From Microthrixaceae bacterium (lineage in GTDB: Bacteria; Actinomycetota; Acidimicrobiia; Acidimicrobiales; Microtrichaceae), in the NCBI GenBank assembly GCA_023958095.1, contig JAMLGJ010000001.1, forward strand, positions 124,001 through 188,000: 64,000 nt of DNA, given 5' to 3'. The notes beneath the pieces are model-generated. The model saw only the letters and a program-made list of their open reading frames with translations. It had not been told where the DNA came from and did no database searches. Made by a program: the position numbers and the translations under genes. Shown here piece after piece: positions 24,062-32,238 of the stretch (the stretch's first letter is position 1; each line of letters starts with the position of its first letter).

Positions 24062-25308
24062 GCGCCGTCCACGACTCCGCCGTAGGTGTGCTCCTTGCCC
24101 GAGGCACTCCCCTGGTCGGCCACCGAGGCCTGCAGGTCCGATCCGAAGAGCTCCGCGACCTTGTCGTGGCCCGGGGAGAGCATCACATGGAGCCCACCCT
24201 GCTGGCGGTCCATGTTCCAACCACGCTCGTCCATCCGGTCGCCAACGGCCTCGATGTCGACGGGCCGGTCGGAATCGGGGTCGACCGCGATCTGGAACAC
24301 GGACATGTCCGGCGAGGGTTCTGCCCGCACGCCATCCACCTGGTCGACCGCGGCGAGGAAGCCCTCGGTGGCCGCGAGCACCCGGCGGGCGAGCCGCAGG
24401 TAGCCGTTGGAGCCCAGGTGGTTGATCGTGGCCCAGGCACCGGCGATCGGAGGTGCCGGGCGCGTGCCCGCAGCCGAGGCCGACGCGTACAGGCCACCGG
24501 GCCAGTCGTCGTACATGAACACCTGGCGCTGGTAGAGCTCCGGATCCCGGTAGTTGATGGTGGAGATGCCCTTGTAGCAGTACCCGTACTTGTGGATGTC
24601 GGCCGAGAGCGAGGTGACCCCCTCGACCCTGAAGTCCCACGGCGGCACCTCCTGGCCCAGTTGCTCCCAGAACGGCAGCAGCCAACCGCCCAGGCAGGCA
24701 TCCACGTGGCAGAGCACGTCTCGTTCCGCCGCGATGGCGGCGATCTCGGTCACCGGGTCGATCACACCGAAGGGGTAGCCGGGTGCGGATGCGACCACCA
24801 GGGCCGTGTCCGGCCCGATCGCCGCTGCGATCGCATCGGGATCAGCGCGTCCGTCGCTGCCCACCTCGGTGAATCGCTGCGTGACGTCCAGGTACTTGCA
24901 GGCCTTCGCGAACGCGGGGTGGGCGGTTCGCGCACAGACCAGTTCGGGGGCCATCACGCCACGGGCGCGCGCGTGGTCACGCGCGGTCTGGACCGCGAGG
25001 AAGATCGACTCGGTGCCACCGGAGCTCAGTGACCCTGCGCCGGCGCCGAAGAGCGACCGGGCCGCGGCCACGACCTCACCCTCCATCCTCAACAGGGTCG
25101 CGTACCGGAACGGGTTCAGGGCGTTCTCGTGCAGGAACATCCCCGCGACCTCGTGCTGGAGCTTCTCGAGCTCCGGGTCGTCGGTGTTGTACACGAGGCT
25201 GAACGCCTTGCCCCCACGCCAGTCGAGGTCGCCCTGGCGTTCGACACGCATCTCGTCGAGCAACTCGTCCACCCCGCGCCCCTCGGCCGGGAAGTCCGTG
25301 TCCGTCAT
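24058..25308 (-). CDS. PLP-dependent lyase/decarboxylase, sphingosine-1-phosphate-lyase-like
   Basis: Fold-type I PLP enzyme of 416 aa. SLSSGGTESIFLAV (about 93-106) binds the cofactor phosphate, HVDACLGG (201-208) holds the Asp that pairs with the pyridine, and SADIHKYGYCYKGIS has the Schiff-base Lys at 240. The pattern His-Lys-Tyr-Gly with a second Lys shortly after is that of sphingosine-1-phosphate lyases and related group II decarboxylases. It may cleave a phosphorylated long-chain base or decarboxylate an amino acid; the sequence does not decide. The start was placed at the ATG at 25308 with GAGGGGG upstream; the 116-codon open extension has no conserved content. Coupled to the DUF1353 gene. 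Confidence 0.85.
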   Translation of the reverse strand: MTDTDFPAEGRGVDELLDEMRVERQGDLDWRGGKAFSLVYNTDDPELEKLQHEVAGMFLHENALNPFRYATLLRMEGEVVAAARSLFGAGAGSLSSGGTESIFLAVQTARDHARARGVMAPELVCARTAHPAFAKACKYLDVTQRFTEVGSDGRADPDAIAAAIGPDTALVVASAPGYPFGVIDPVTEIAAIAAERDVLCHVDACLGGWLLPFWEQLGQEVPPWDFRVEGVTSLSADIHKYGYCYKGISTINYRDPELYQRQVFMYDDWPGGLYASASAAGTRPAPPIAGAWATINHLGSNGYLRLARRVLAATEGFLAAVDQVDGVRAEPSPDMSVFQIAVDPDSDRPVDIEAVGDRMDERGWNMDRQQGGLHVMLSPGHDKVAELFGSDLQASVADQGSASGKEHTYGGVVDGA

Positions 25309-25402
25309 CTGATCCCCCTCGATCGCTGTCCGTGTGGCGACTGTACAGACCGTGGGCCCGTGGCCCCGAGAAACCAGTGGTCCGGGACCGGTCCCGGTGG
25401 GT

Positions 25403-25408
25403 GAGAAT
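25403..25408 (+). promoter_or_regulatory. -10-like element GAGAAT, leaderless start of ABC ATPase gene
   Basis: GAGAAT ends 6 nt before the ATG at 25415, the same spacing as the TANNNT elements elsewhere. Confidence 0.4.
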
Positions 25409-25414
25409 GGAACC

Positions 25415-26260
25415 ATGCGTGAACCGGTCGGGCCCTCGGGACCCAATGGCATCGGGCCCACCGAGACCCCGACGACGCCCTCCGCCGGGTCCACGCGGCG
25501 CGATGGGCGCGATGGGGAGGCCGACCTCGTGCTCTCGGCGCGCGGGTTGCGCAAGAGCTTCGAGTCCAAGGAAGCCGTGGCGGGCATCGACCTGCGCATC
25601 CACCCGGGTGAGCGGGTGGGGATCGTGGGCCCGAACGGAGCGGGCAAGACGACCACGCTGCTGATGCTGCTCGGGGCGATCGCGCCCGACGCCGGATCCG
25701 TCGAGCTGGTCGGACAGGCGCTTCCCGAGCGGCGGGCGGCGGCGATGGCGGAGGTGGGTTTCGCCGCCGGCTACATACCGCTTCCCGAACGCATGACCGT
25801 CGCCGAGACCCTTGACCTGTTCGCAACCCTCTACGGCGTCGAGGATCCGCCCGCCGCGGCCGCCGGGGTGCTCGAGGAGCTGGGGATCACCCACCTCGCC
25901 CCGCAGCGCTGCGAGTCGTTGTCCTCCGGCCAGGGCACCCTCGTCGGGTTCGCGAAGGCGGTGATACACCGTCCCCGCCTGATCGTGCTGGACGAACCCA
26001 CCGCTTCGTTGGATCCCGATGTGGCCATGCGGGTGCGTGACCGGCTCGAGGTGATGAACCGCGAGCACAACGCAACCCTGCTGCTGACCAGCCATGACAT
26101 GCGCGAGGTGGAACGCCTGACGACCAGGGTGGTGTTCCTGAGAGCGGGCCGGATCATCGCGGACGGCCCGGCTGCCGAGGTGGTGGCCCGTGCGGGGTAC
26201 AGCGACCTCGAGACGATGTTCCTGGCCGAGGCGGCGCGACTGCGGGGAGAAGAGGTATGA
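25415..26260 (+). CDS. ABC-2 type exporter, ATP-binding subunit
   Basis: ATPase subunit of a membrane exporter, 281 aa. The Walker A motif GPNGAGKTT is at 72-80, the signature LSSGQ at about 168-172, Walker B LIVLDEPTASLDP just after, and the switch His in LLTSHD. The usual Q-loop Gln is not obvious: the position reads YIPLPERMTV. The first ~35 residues are a Pro/Gly-rich extension. The ATG at 25415 was chosen from the -10 spacing. The permease gene overlaps its stop codon by 4 bp (ATGA), so the pair forms one transporter. The substrate is unknown; drug, lipid or polysaccharide export are common for this class. Confidence 0.9.
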   Translation: MREPVGPSGPNGIGPTETPTTPSAGSTRRDGRDGEADLVLSARGLRKSFESKEAVAGIDLRIHPGERVGIVGPNGAGKTTTLLMLLGAIAPDAGSVELVGQALPERRAAAMAEVGFAAGYIPLPERMTVAETLDLFATLYGVEDPPAAAAGVLEELGITHLAPQRCESLSSGQGTLVGFAKAVIHRPRLIVLDEPTASLDPDVAMRVRDRLEVMNREHNATLLLTSHDMREVERLTTRVVFLRAGRIIADGPAAEVVARAGYSDLETMFLAEAARLRGEEV

Positions 26261-27084
26261 CGGACACCGCCGCGGGCACCACGGCCGGGACAACCCGAGG
26301 GCGCTCCGGCTCGCGCCGGCGGGTCATGGCGATGACGCGTCGCAACATCCTGGTCCAGGCACGCAACCCCGGGCACTGGTTCCTGCTGTTGGTCCTTCCG
26401 GTGGTCGACGGCCTGCTGTTCGGTTCCATCGGCGTGGCCTTCGGCGAGGGTGAGGCTCCGGTGCGCCTGCTCATGACCGGCGTGATGCTGTTCCACCTGA
26501 TCTGGCAGGTGACCCTCGCGGGGTCGCTGGGCCTGCTCGAGGAGGTCTGGTCGCGCAACCTCATGAACCTGATCGCCACGCCCCTGTCCGAACGCGAGTT
26601 CCTCGGGGCCCTGGGCGTGGTGGGTCTGCTACGCACCGTGGTCTCGGTGAGCGTCATCGCGCTCATAGGGGCGGGCTTCTACGCGGTCTCACCCGACTCG
26701 GCGGGTTGGGCACTCGTGCCGGGTGCCGCGATCCTGTTGGTCTTCGGATGGGCGATCACGCTGTTCGTGATCGGGCTCACCCTGCAGTACGGCGACAGCG
26801 CGGAGGTGTTCTCGTGGGGCACCCTCGTGCTGCTGATGCCGCTGTCGGGGGTCTTCTACCCGGTGGAGTCGCTCCCGGCGGTGCTGCAGCCCATCGCGGA
26901 GGCGATCCCCCTGACCAGGGTCTTCGAAGCCGTCCAGCAGGGCCTCACCACCGGCGAGGTGGCCTGGGGCGAGCTCGCGCTCGCCGCGGTCGGCACCGCG
27001 GTGACGCTGGTGGCCGCGATCTGGTTCGTGGACCGTCAGCTGCGCCGGTTCCGTCGACTCGGTTGGGTCACCCGGTTCACCTGA
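26257..27084 (+). CDS. ABC-2 type exporter, permease subunit
   Basis: Membrane subunit of 275 aa with six predicted helices (about 42-62, 68-90, 120-148, 155-175, 185-200, 240-262). PLSGVFYPVESLPAVLQPIAEAIPLTRVFEAV (split over residues 194-225) is the conserved end of ABC-2 permeases, where the re-entrant loop precedes the last helix. It is translated with the ATPase gene through an ATGA overlap. It converges on the pterin dehydratase gene 22 bp downstream. Confidence 0.9.
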   Translation: MTDTAAGTTAGTTRGRSGSRRRVMAMTRRNILVQARNPGHWFLLLVLPVVDGLLFGSIGVAFGEGEAPVRLLMTGVMLFHLIWQVTLAGSLGLLEEVWSRNLMNLIATPLSEREFLGALGVVGLLRTVVSVSVIALIGAGFYAVSPDSAGWALVPGAAILLVFGWAITLFVIGLTLQYGDSAEVFSWGTLVLLMPLSGVFYPVESLPAVLQPIAEAIPLTRVFEAVQQGLTTGEVAWGELALAAVGTAVTLVAAIWFVDRQLRRFRRLGWVTRFT

Positions 27085-27106
27085 GCGGAACCGGCGCCAG
27101 TACGGG

Positions 27107-27454
27107 TCACTTGCCGATCTCGACCTCGTGTGCGGCCCGGTCCATGGCGCCCGCCAGCTCCAGGTCCAACTCGGTCACGCCCCCTCGGTCGTGGGTGCTC
27201 AGCTCCACCGTGACCCGGTCATGGACGTTCTCCCACTTCGGGTGGTGGTCCAGCTCGTCCGCTACCGGGGCCACCTTGGCCATGAAGCGCATCGCGGCGC
27301 CGAAGCTCTCGAAGCGGTACTCGCGCAGCAGGCGGTCGCTGCCGGTGCCGACCGCCCAGGGGTGGTGGTCCGCGGCCCAGCTGCGCAGGTCATCGTCCGA
27401 CAGGCGTTCGCGGCGCGGGGCTTCCTCGGGGCTGGCATCGGTGCTGTCGTTCAT
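27107..27454 (-). CDS. Pterin-4a-carbinolamine dehydratase-like protein
   Basis: Small enzyme of 115 aa that, in its family, dehydrates the 4a-hydroxy-tetrahydropterin formed by aromatic amino-acid hydroxylases. The signature DELDHHPKWENVHDRVTVEL (about 67-86) holds the His-His-Pro and Trp residues of the active site, followed by STHDRGGVTELD. The first ~15 residues are an acidic extension. No aromatic hydroxylase is nearby, so a role in pterin or molybdopterin chemistry cannot be decided. The ATG at 27454 is preceded by AACGAT at 6 nt, possibly another leaderless start. Confidence 0.85.
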   Translation of the reverse strand: MNDSTDASPEEAPRRERLSDDDLRSWAADHHPWAVGTGSDRLLREYRFESFGAAMRFMAKVAPVADELDHHPKWENVHDRVTVELSTHDRGGVTELDLELAGAMDRAAHEVEIGK

Positions 27455-27527
27455 GGTTCGATCGTTCCACAAGTGACTCCGCAGATGCTCGCGCCCGGGT
27501 GACCCACGGTTCCGGGGAGGAGACCCG

Positions 27528-29105
27528 TTGGGAACGATCCCGCTGACAGAACCCGCCGGACCGCACGCGGCCCTCGCCGCGAACGACCCGCGTCGTGTGC
27601 GCAGGGCGGTGCTCGCGGCCACCGGGGAGGCCCGAAACGACGCCTCCGCGACACTCACCGACGCGGTCACGCTCATGGCGGCGGCCGTGGGCGCCGCCCT
27701 CGAGCCGCTTCCGGGCGCGGGGGCCGCTGCGATCCGGAACAGCACCACCCTGGTGTGCGCAACAGTGGGTTCGGACGACTCACCCGACCCGGCCGGTGCG
27801 GTTGCCTCGCTGCTCGACCTGGTGGGCGCGACCACGATGGTGGCCTCGATCGGGGTCCCCCAGCAGCGCCTGGTGAGCAACGCCCTCCTGGCGGTGGAGA
27901 CCGGTGCGGCCGACGCGGTGCTGGTGCTCGGGGGCGAGGCCAAGGCCAGTTCCCTGGCCGCTCGACGCAACGACCTCGAGGCGCCACCGGTTCCATGTGG
28001 CACCGGCCCCGACCATCCACTCGTACCGGTGGGCGAGTTGATGGCCGAACCGGAGATCGCCGCTGCCCTGTGGGATCCGTATGCCCAGTACGCACTGATC
28101 GATTCCGCGCTCGCGCTCCGTGAGGGGAGCTCGCCGCGGCAACTCCTCGCCGAGGTCTCCGAGCTGTGGCGACGCTTCGACAGGGTCGCCTCCACCAACC
28201 CGCGGGCGGCGTTCACGGGACCGCCGCACACCGCGGAGGACCTGGCCACCACGACCTCCGCGAACCGCCTGCTGGCCTTCCCCTACAACAAGTGGCACTC
28301 CACCCAGTGGGCCCTCGACCACGCTTCGGCCCTGGTCATCTGCTCCGAGGAGCTCGCCCTCGGAGCCGGCATCCCGGCCGAGGAGCTGCTCCACCCGCAG
28401 GTGGCCCTCGACTCGTCGTTCGGCACGAGCCTGTCCAGGCGAGCCGAGCCCCACCGCTGGCCCGCCATGGGCGTGCTCGGGGAGGCGGCCTCGACCCACC
28501 TGGACACATCGCTCGACGAGATCGCCACCTGCGAGGTGTACTCCTGCTTCCCGGCGGCGGTCCGTGTGCAGCAACGGGAGCTGGGACTGGACCTCGCCGG
28601 CACACCCACCCTCACCGGAGGGATGCCGTTCGCCGGCGGACCGTTCAACCACTTCACCTACATGGCCACCGACGCGGTGCGGCAACGGATGCTCGGGCAC
28701 TCCGGAGTCGGACCATCAGGGGATCTGGGCCTCGTCACGACGGTGTCCGGGCTGTTGACCAAGCCGGGCCTGATGGTCTGGGGTCGCGAACCACACGGCG
28801 ACGGCGCGCTGGTAGCGGATCTGGCCGGGGCCGCGCGTGGCGGCACCGCGGAGGTCGCAGTGGCCCCCTTCGAGCCCGAGCGCGGCATCGAGCCCGGTGA
28901 CACGGTGTTGGCGGCAACGGTCACCGGCGGATTCGACCCGAAGCTGTTCTCCCTCGTGGATGACCGCGAGGGGATCAGGCACGTCGTGTCGGCCGGCGCA
29001 CCGGAGGGCGACCCGGCAGACGCGCTGGGGGAGGTCCTGGCCGACGCGGCCCCTCACTCCGAGAACACCCGGCGGAACCACCCGCCCCAGCGTGACCGGT
29101 GGTAG
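27528..29105 (+). CDS. Thiolase-like protein (TLP1-type acetyl-CoA acetyltransferase homologue)
   Basis: Thiolase-fold protein of 525 aa. The N-terminal half has VLVLGGEAKASS, where thiolases have their AGGxExMS block; EVYSCFPAAVRVQQREL carries the second catalytic-type Cys, and TGGMPFAGGPFNHF replaces the usual Gly-Gly/His-Pro loop. Where thiolases carry the nucleophilic Cys, the sequence reads VPQQRLVSNALLAVETG, with none. A C-terminal domain (about 420-505, APFEPERGIEPGDTVLAATV) matches the extra domain of type 1 thiolase-like proteins. Thiolysis is therefore doubtful; CoA-ester binding is likely. The start is TTG, with GGGGAGGAG about 5 nt upstream. Its end overlaps the convergent AlbA_2 gene by 52 bp. 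Confidence 0.8.
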   Translation: MGTIPLTEPAGPHAALAANDPRRVRRAVLAATGEARNDASATLTDAVTLMAAAVGAALEPLPGAGAAAIRNSTTLVCATVGSDDSPDPAGAVASLLDLVGATTMVASIGVPQQRLVSNALLAVETGAADAVLVLGGEAKASSLAARRNDLEAPPVPCGTGPDHPLVPVGELMAEPEIAAALWDPYAQYALIDSALALREGSSPRQLLAEVSELWRRFDRVASTNPRAAFTGPPHTAEDLATTTSANRLLAFPYNKWHSTQWALDHASALVICSEELALGAGIPAEELLHPQVALDSSFGTSLSRRAEPHRWPAMGVLGEAASTHLDTSLDEIATCEVYSCFPAAVRVQQRELGLDLAGTPTLTGGMPFAGGPFNHFTYMATDAVRQRMLGHSGVGPSGDLGLVTTVSGLLTKPGLMVWGREPHGDGALVADLAGAARGGTAEVAVAPFEPERGIEPGDTVLAATVTGGFDPKLFSLVDDREGIRHVVSAGAPEGDPADALGEVLADAAPHSENTRRNHPPQRDRW

Positions 29106-30010
29106 TCGAGCATCTCGTCGATGCGCAGCGACCGCGTGCCGTTGCCGGTCCTGACCCAGAACTCGGGTTCGGGTGAACCCCCTCCCTTGACCCTGGGCGG
29201 CGTCATGTACACCGGAACCGGCGATGGCTCGACGTCGATGCGGCACACCAGCTGCGCGTCCTCGTTGCGGTCGGCCCACTTCCCCGCCGCATCGCTGCGC
29301 ACCGCACCGCCGTCCGCCACGGGATCGTCGAATCCGATGCGGACCCGCGACATCGCGGGAAGGCCGAGGCTGGTGCGCAACAGGTCGGTCACGAACAGCT
29401 CGTAGCGGTCCACGTCGGGCACCTTCACCAGCGGCAGGTCGGGTCCGATGCCGAGCACCTCGCCCTCGTCGGTCACTCCCACGAGCAGCGTGCCACCGCG
29501 ACCGTTCAGGAAGCCGCAAACCGTACGGGCCACCATCGACTCGATCACCGGGTCGCGCTCGCCGGTGTGGGTGTTGCGGCGGGCCGTCGACTTGAACTCG
29601 ACCTCGGTCGACTCACCGATCCGGATGAGCTCGGCGGTCGGTGTGTCGTGCACGTCGGGCGCAGGCCTGAAGCGGTGCTCCACGACGGTGCCCACCAACA
29701 GGAACAGGATCGTGAGCACGAGGGTCAACAACAGGGCCAGCAGCGTCGGGTCGCGGTCGAGGGCGCTGGCGAGGCCGAAGGACAGCGACCCCGCCAGCGC
29801 CGCGAGGATTGCCGAGGTCGGCCACGACACCGAACGGACCCGGGGCACCAGCAGGCGCGCCACCGCCGCGATCCCGAAGCCGAGGGCGACTGCTGCGGCA
29901 ACGTCCCAGTAGGAGCCCTCGAACGGCTGGGTCTGGGCGAACGGGCCCACCGCAACGATCGCCGGCACCCCGCCCGCCAACAGGTCCCCGGCGATCAGGA
30001 GGTCCAGCAT
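29054..30010 (-). CDS. AlbA_2 domain membrane protein
   Basis: 318-aa protein with three N-terminal hydrophobic segments (about 5-25, 33-55 and 64-112, the last possibly two helices), followed by an AlbA_2/Schlafen-like putative nucleic-acid-binding domain (about 138-260) with ESTEVEFKSTARRN, then GFLNGRGGTLLVGVTDEGEVLGI and a C-terminal WVRTGNGTRSL. The ATP/DNA-binding block GGTLLVGVxDxGxVxG is the family signature. Soluble AlbA_2 proteins are often regulators; a membrane-tethered version is less common. It starts 16 bp inside the end of the carboxylesterase gene, implying co-transcription. The extended open frame to 31195 is antisense shadow. Function unknown. Confidence 0.8.
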   Translation of the reverse strand: MLDLLIAGDLLAGGVPAIVAVGPFAQTQPFEGSYWDVAAAVALGFGIAAVARLLVPRVRSVSWPTSAILAALAGSLSFGLASALDRDPTLLALLLTLVLTILFLLVGTVVEHRFRPAPDVHDTPTAELIRIGESTEVEFKSTARRNTHTGERDPVIESMVARTVCGFLNGRGGTLLVGVTDEGEVLGIGPDLPLVKVPDVDRYELFVTDLLRTSLGLPAMSRVRIGFDDPVADGGAVRSDAAGKWADRNEDAQLVCRIDVEPSPVPVYMTPPRVKGGGSPEPEFWVRTGNGTRSLRIDEMLDYHRSRWGGWFRRVFSE

Positions 30011-31551
30011 CCGAGGGAGCCGGCGTGGGGATCCACGAGCACCTCGGGTCGGGAGTCCAGTCGCAGCACCGGCCGACTGCCACCGTCGACGGCCGGCCAG
30101 TCGATCCCCTCGAGGTCCGGACGCCCGTGACGGGCGAACTCGATCCAGGCACGGTGCATCGACGAGGCCAGGTCTACCGGTGCCTCCGGGCCGAGCAGCA
30201 CGTGCAACCGGTGGTCGGTGACCATGTCGAACACGAAGGGGATCTCGACCGCGTGGGAAGCCCCGATCAGGCCACCCATCGCGGGGCTCCGCCAGTCGAA
30301 GCGGTACTGCCACACCGGCGCGTGCGGCCGGTGCGCGTCGGCCAGCTGGACCGCGGGGGCCCGGAACACCAGGTCGGTGAACACTGCGTTCTCGAGCTCG
30401 GCGACCGATGCGTCGGGATGCTCGCTCTCGTAGGCCGCCACGACCGACTCGGGGTCCGGGTGCACGTGCGCCAGCCGGGCGAGCACCGCGGATCGTTCGG
30501 TGGAGGGAGGCGACATGAGGGCGAACAGGTTCCACTCCTCGAGGTTCGTGCCGATGAGCAGCGGCACCTGCGCACCCTGCCCGGACCGGACCTGTGCGAG
30601 CGGGTCCGAGGGCAGCACCGATCCGTCCGCGACGGGCCTGAAGGGGAGGAAGGCGAGCGGGTTGCGGTGGCGCCGCAGCACCGCCTCGGGGTCGCCGATG
30701 CGTGCCGTGGACATCTTCGAGTGGGCCACGAGCAGGTCCTGGACAGGGGCGGCCAGCAGCTCCTCGATCCCGCCCATACCGGCGTGTTCCATGAACTCCG
30801 CAGTGGTGTCGCGGGCATCCGCGGGGGCCTTGGCCGCTGCCAGGGCACCCGACTGCGCGATCGCCCCGTGGAACAGGCCACGTGCTGCGGGCATCGTGAG
30901 CAGGGAGGACACGCTCATCGCTCCGGCCGACTCGCCGAAGATCGTGACCCTGCCGGGGTCGCCCCCGAAGGCCCCGATGTTGCGCTGCACCCACCGCAGG
31001 GCCTCCACCTGGTCGAGCAGGCCCACGTTGCCCGAACCGGCGAACGCACCGTCGAGGTGGCCGAGTTCGAGGAAGCCGAGGCTGCCCAGGCGGTAGTTGA
31101 CGCTCACGTACACCACGCCGCTGCGGGCGAACGACTCGCCGTGGTAGATCGGGGACGAACCCGACCCCATCTCGAACCCGCCGCCATGGATCCACACCAT
31201 CACCGGCAACGGTTCATCGGGGGTCGGGTCAGGTGTCCACACGTTGAGGTGAAGGCAGTCCTCGTCCCACTGCTCGGCCTCCCCACCGAAGAGCGCGTCC
31301 ATCATCGAGGGATTCTGCGGCGAGATCGCGCGGAACTCGGTCGCGTCCAGCACCTCCCCGAAGCCCTCGAGGGGCACCGGGGGAGCGAAGCGTCCCGCCC
31401 CGGACGTGGTCGCGGCGAAGGGGACGCCGGCGAAGCGCGCCACCCCTTCGTGGAGCAGGCCTCGCACGGTACCCGCGGGGCCCGTCACCTCGATCGTCTC
31501 GGGCGTGCCGCCCCCTGTCGTCGCGTTGCTCGGTCCTGCAGTCGTGCTCAT
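29995..31551 (-). CDS. Type B carboxylesterase/lipase
   Basis: Serine esterase of 518 aa of the carboxylesterase type B (COesterase) family. The oxyanion loop is IHGGGFEMGS (about 121-130), the nucleophile S208 lies in FGESAGAMS, and EDCLHLNVWTP (97-107) is the second family signature. The Glu/Asp of the triad is likely in the region near 330 and the His near 425 (GASHAVEIPFVF). There is no signal peptide, so it is probably cytosolic. GGGGGTAG lies upstream of the ATG. It overlaps the AlbA_2 gene by 16 bp. Substrates of this class range over short esters, including drugs and lactones; none can be assigned. Confidence 0.9.
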   Translation of the reverse strand: MSTTAGPSNATTGGGTPETIEVTGPAGTVRGLLHEGVARFAGVPFAATTSGAGRFAPPVPLEGFGEVLDATEFRAISPQNPSMMDALFGGEAEQWDEDCLHLNVWTPDPTPDEPLPVMVWIHGGGFEMGSGSSPIYHGESFARSGVVYVSVNYRLGSLGFLELGHLDGAFAGSGNVGLLDQVEALRWVQRNIGAFGGDPGRVTIFGESAGAMSVSSLLTMPAARGLFHGAIAQSGALAAAKAPADARDTTAEFMEHAGMGGIEELLAAPVQDLLVAHSKMSTARIGDPEAVLRRHRNPLAFLPFRPVADGSVLPSDPLAQVRSGQGAQVPLLIGTNLEEWNLFALMSPPSTERSAVLARLAHVHPDPESVVAAYESEHPDASVAELENAVFTDLVFRAPAVQLADAHRPHAPVWQYRFDWRSPAMGGLIGASHAVEIPFVFDMVTDHRLHVLLGPEAPVDLASSMHRAWIEFARHGRPDLEGIDWPAVDGGSRPVLRLDSRPEVLVDPHAGSLGCWTS

Positions 31552-31609
31552 GGTGTTGCTACCCCCGTGTGTGGAACGTGTCGCGGACCCGTGGTGAGTG
31601 TCCCGGACC

Positions 31610-32173
31610 CTATTGTGCTCCGCCCCGCGGTGACCCCGAACCCCGGCGCGGCGCGCTCAGCACCGCGATCACGGCGGTCAGACCGATGAGGAGCGGGAAC
31701 AGCACCTGCAGGGTGAGTGACTGTCCGACCCAGACCTCGCGTGGACCCACCACCTCCATGAGGTCGCGTGCCAGCAGCACCGGCACCAGGGCCCCCAGGA
31801 CGGTGGCGGCCAGGGCGGGCAGGGCCCGCCAGCGCCCGCGCAGCAGCAGCGCCGGGAGCACCGCGACCACGCACACCGCCCAGGCACGCATCGCGTCGCT
31901 GAGGGACTCGGTGCGGATCGGGGCTTCGCTCCACGCCAGCACGGCTGCTGCGAGCTGCAGCAGGTAGAAGGCCAGCAGGGCGAAGAGGAACGCACTCCGG
32001 GGGCGCCGCGCGGTGCCCGTCGTCGGCTCGGCCGCCGGGGTGGACTCGGCGGCGGGCCGGGTGGACTCGTCGCGGCGCGTCGGGCTGGGGATCGGAGCCG
32101 ACGGCGCGAGCGGCGACCACACCGGTACCGGCCCCACGACCGGAGGCGACGCGACAGCTCCCTCCTCGGACAC
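31610..32173 (-). CDS. Membrane protein of unknown function
   Basis: 187-aa protein: a Pro/Thr/Ala-rich cytoplasmic N-terminus (about 1-58), then four hydrophobic segments (about 60-80, 92-112, 116-135, 150-172) and a short Arg/Gly tail. No family is recognised. The GTG start at 32173 lies 6 nt after TATCGT. It is divergent from the PAS-GGDEF gene, with 65 bp between starts. Confidence 0.7.
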   Translation of the reverse strand: MSEEGAVASPPVVGPVPVWSPLAPSAPIPSPTRRDESTRPAAESTPAAEPTTGTARRPRSAFLFALLAFYLLQLAAAVLAWSEAPIRTESLSDAMRAWAVCVVAVLPALLLRGRWRALPALAATVLGALVPVLLARDLMEVVGPREVWVGQSLTLQVLFPLLIGLTAVIAVLSAPRRGSGSPRGGAQ

Positions 32174-32179
32174 ACCGCG

Positions 32180-32185
32180 ACGATA
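32180..32185 (-). promoter_or_regulatory. -10 element TATCGT, leaderless start of membrane protein gene
   Basis: TATCGT on the minus strand ends 6 nt before the GTG at 32173. Confidence 0.5.
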
Positions 32186-32225
32186 CCGGCGCGACCGGGG
32201 GCGTGGGGATTCGGAACCACACCCC

Positions 32226-32231
32226 TAGCCT
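32226..32231 (+). promoter_or_regulatory. -10 element TAGCCT, leaderless start of PAS-GGDEF gene
   Basis: TAGCCT ends 7 nt before the ATG at 32239, supporting that start over the ATG at 32203. Confidence 0.5.
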
Positions 32232-32238
32232 TGGGGCC

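Noticed and set aside
29054-31195. 713-aa protein covering the AlbA_2 and esterase region
   Set aside because: The upstream half is out of frame with the clear carboxylesterase and has no recognisable domain.
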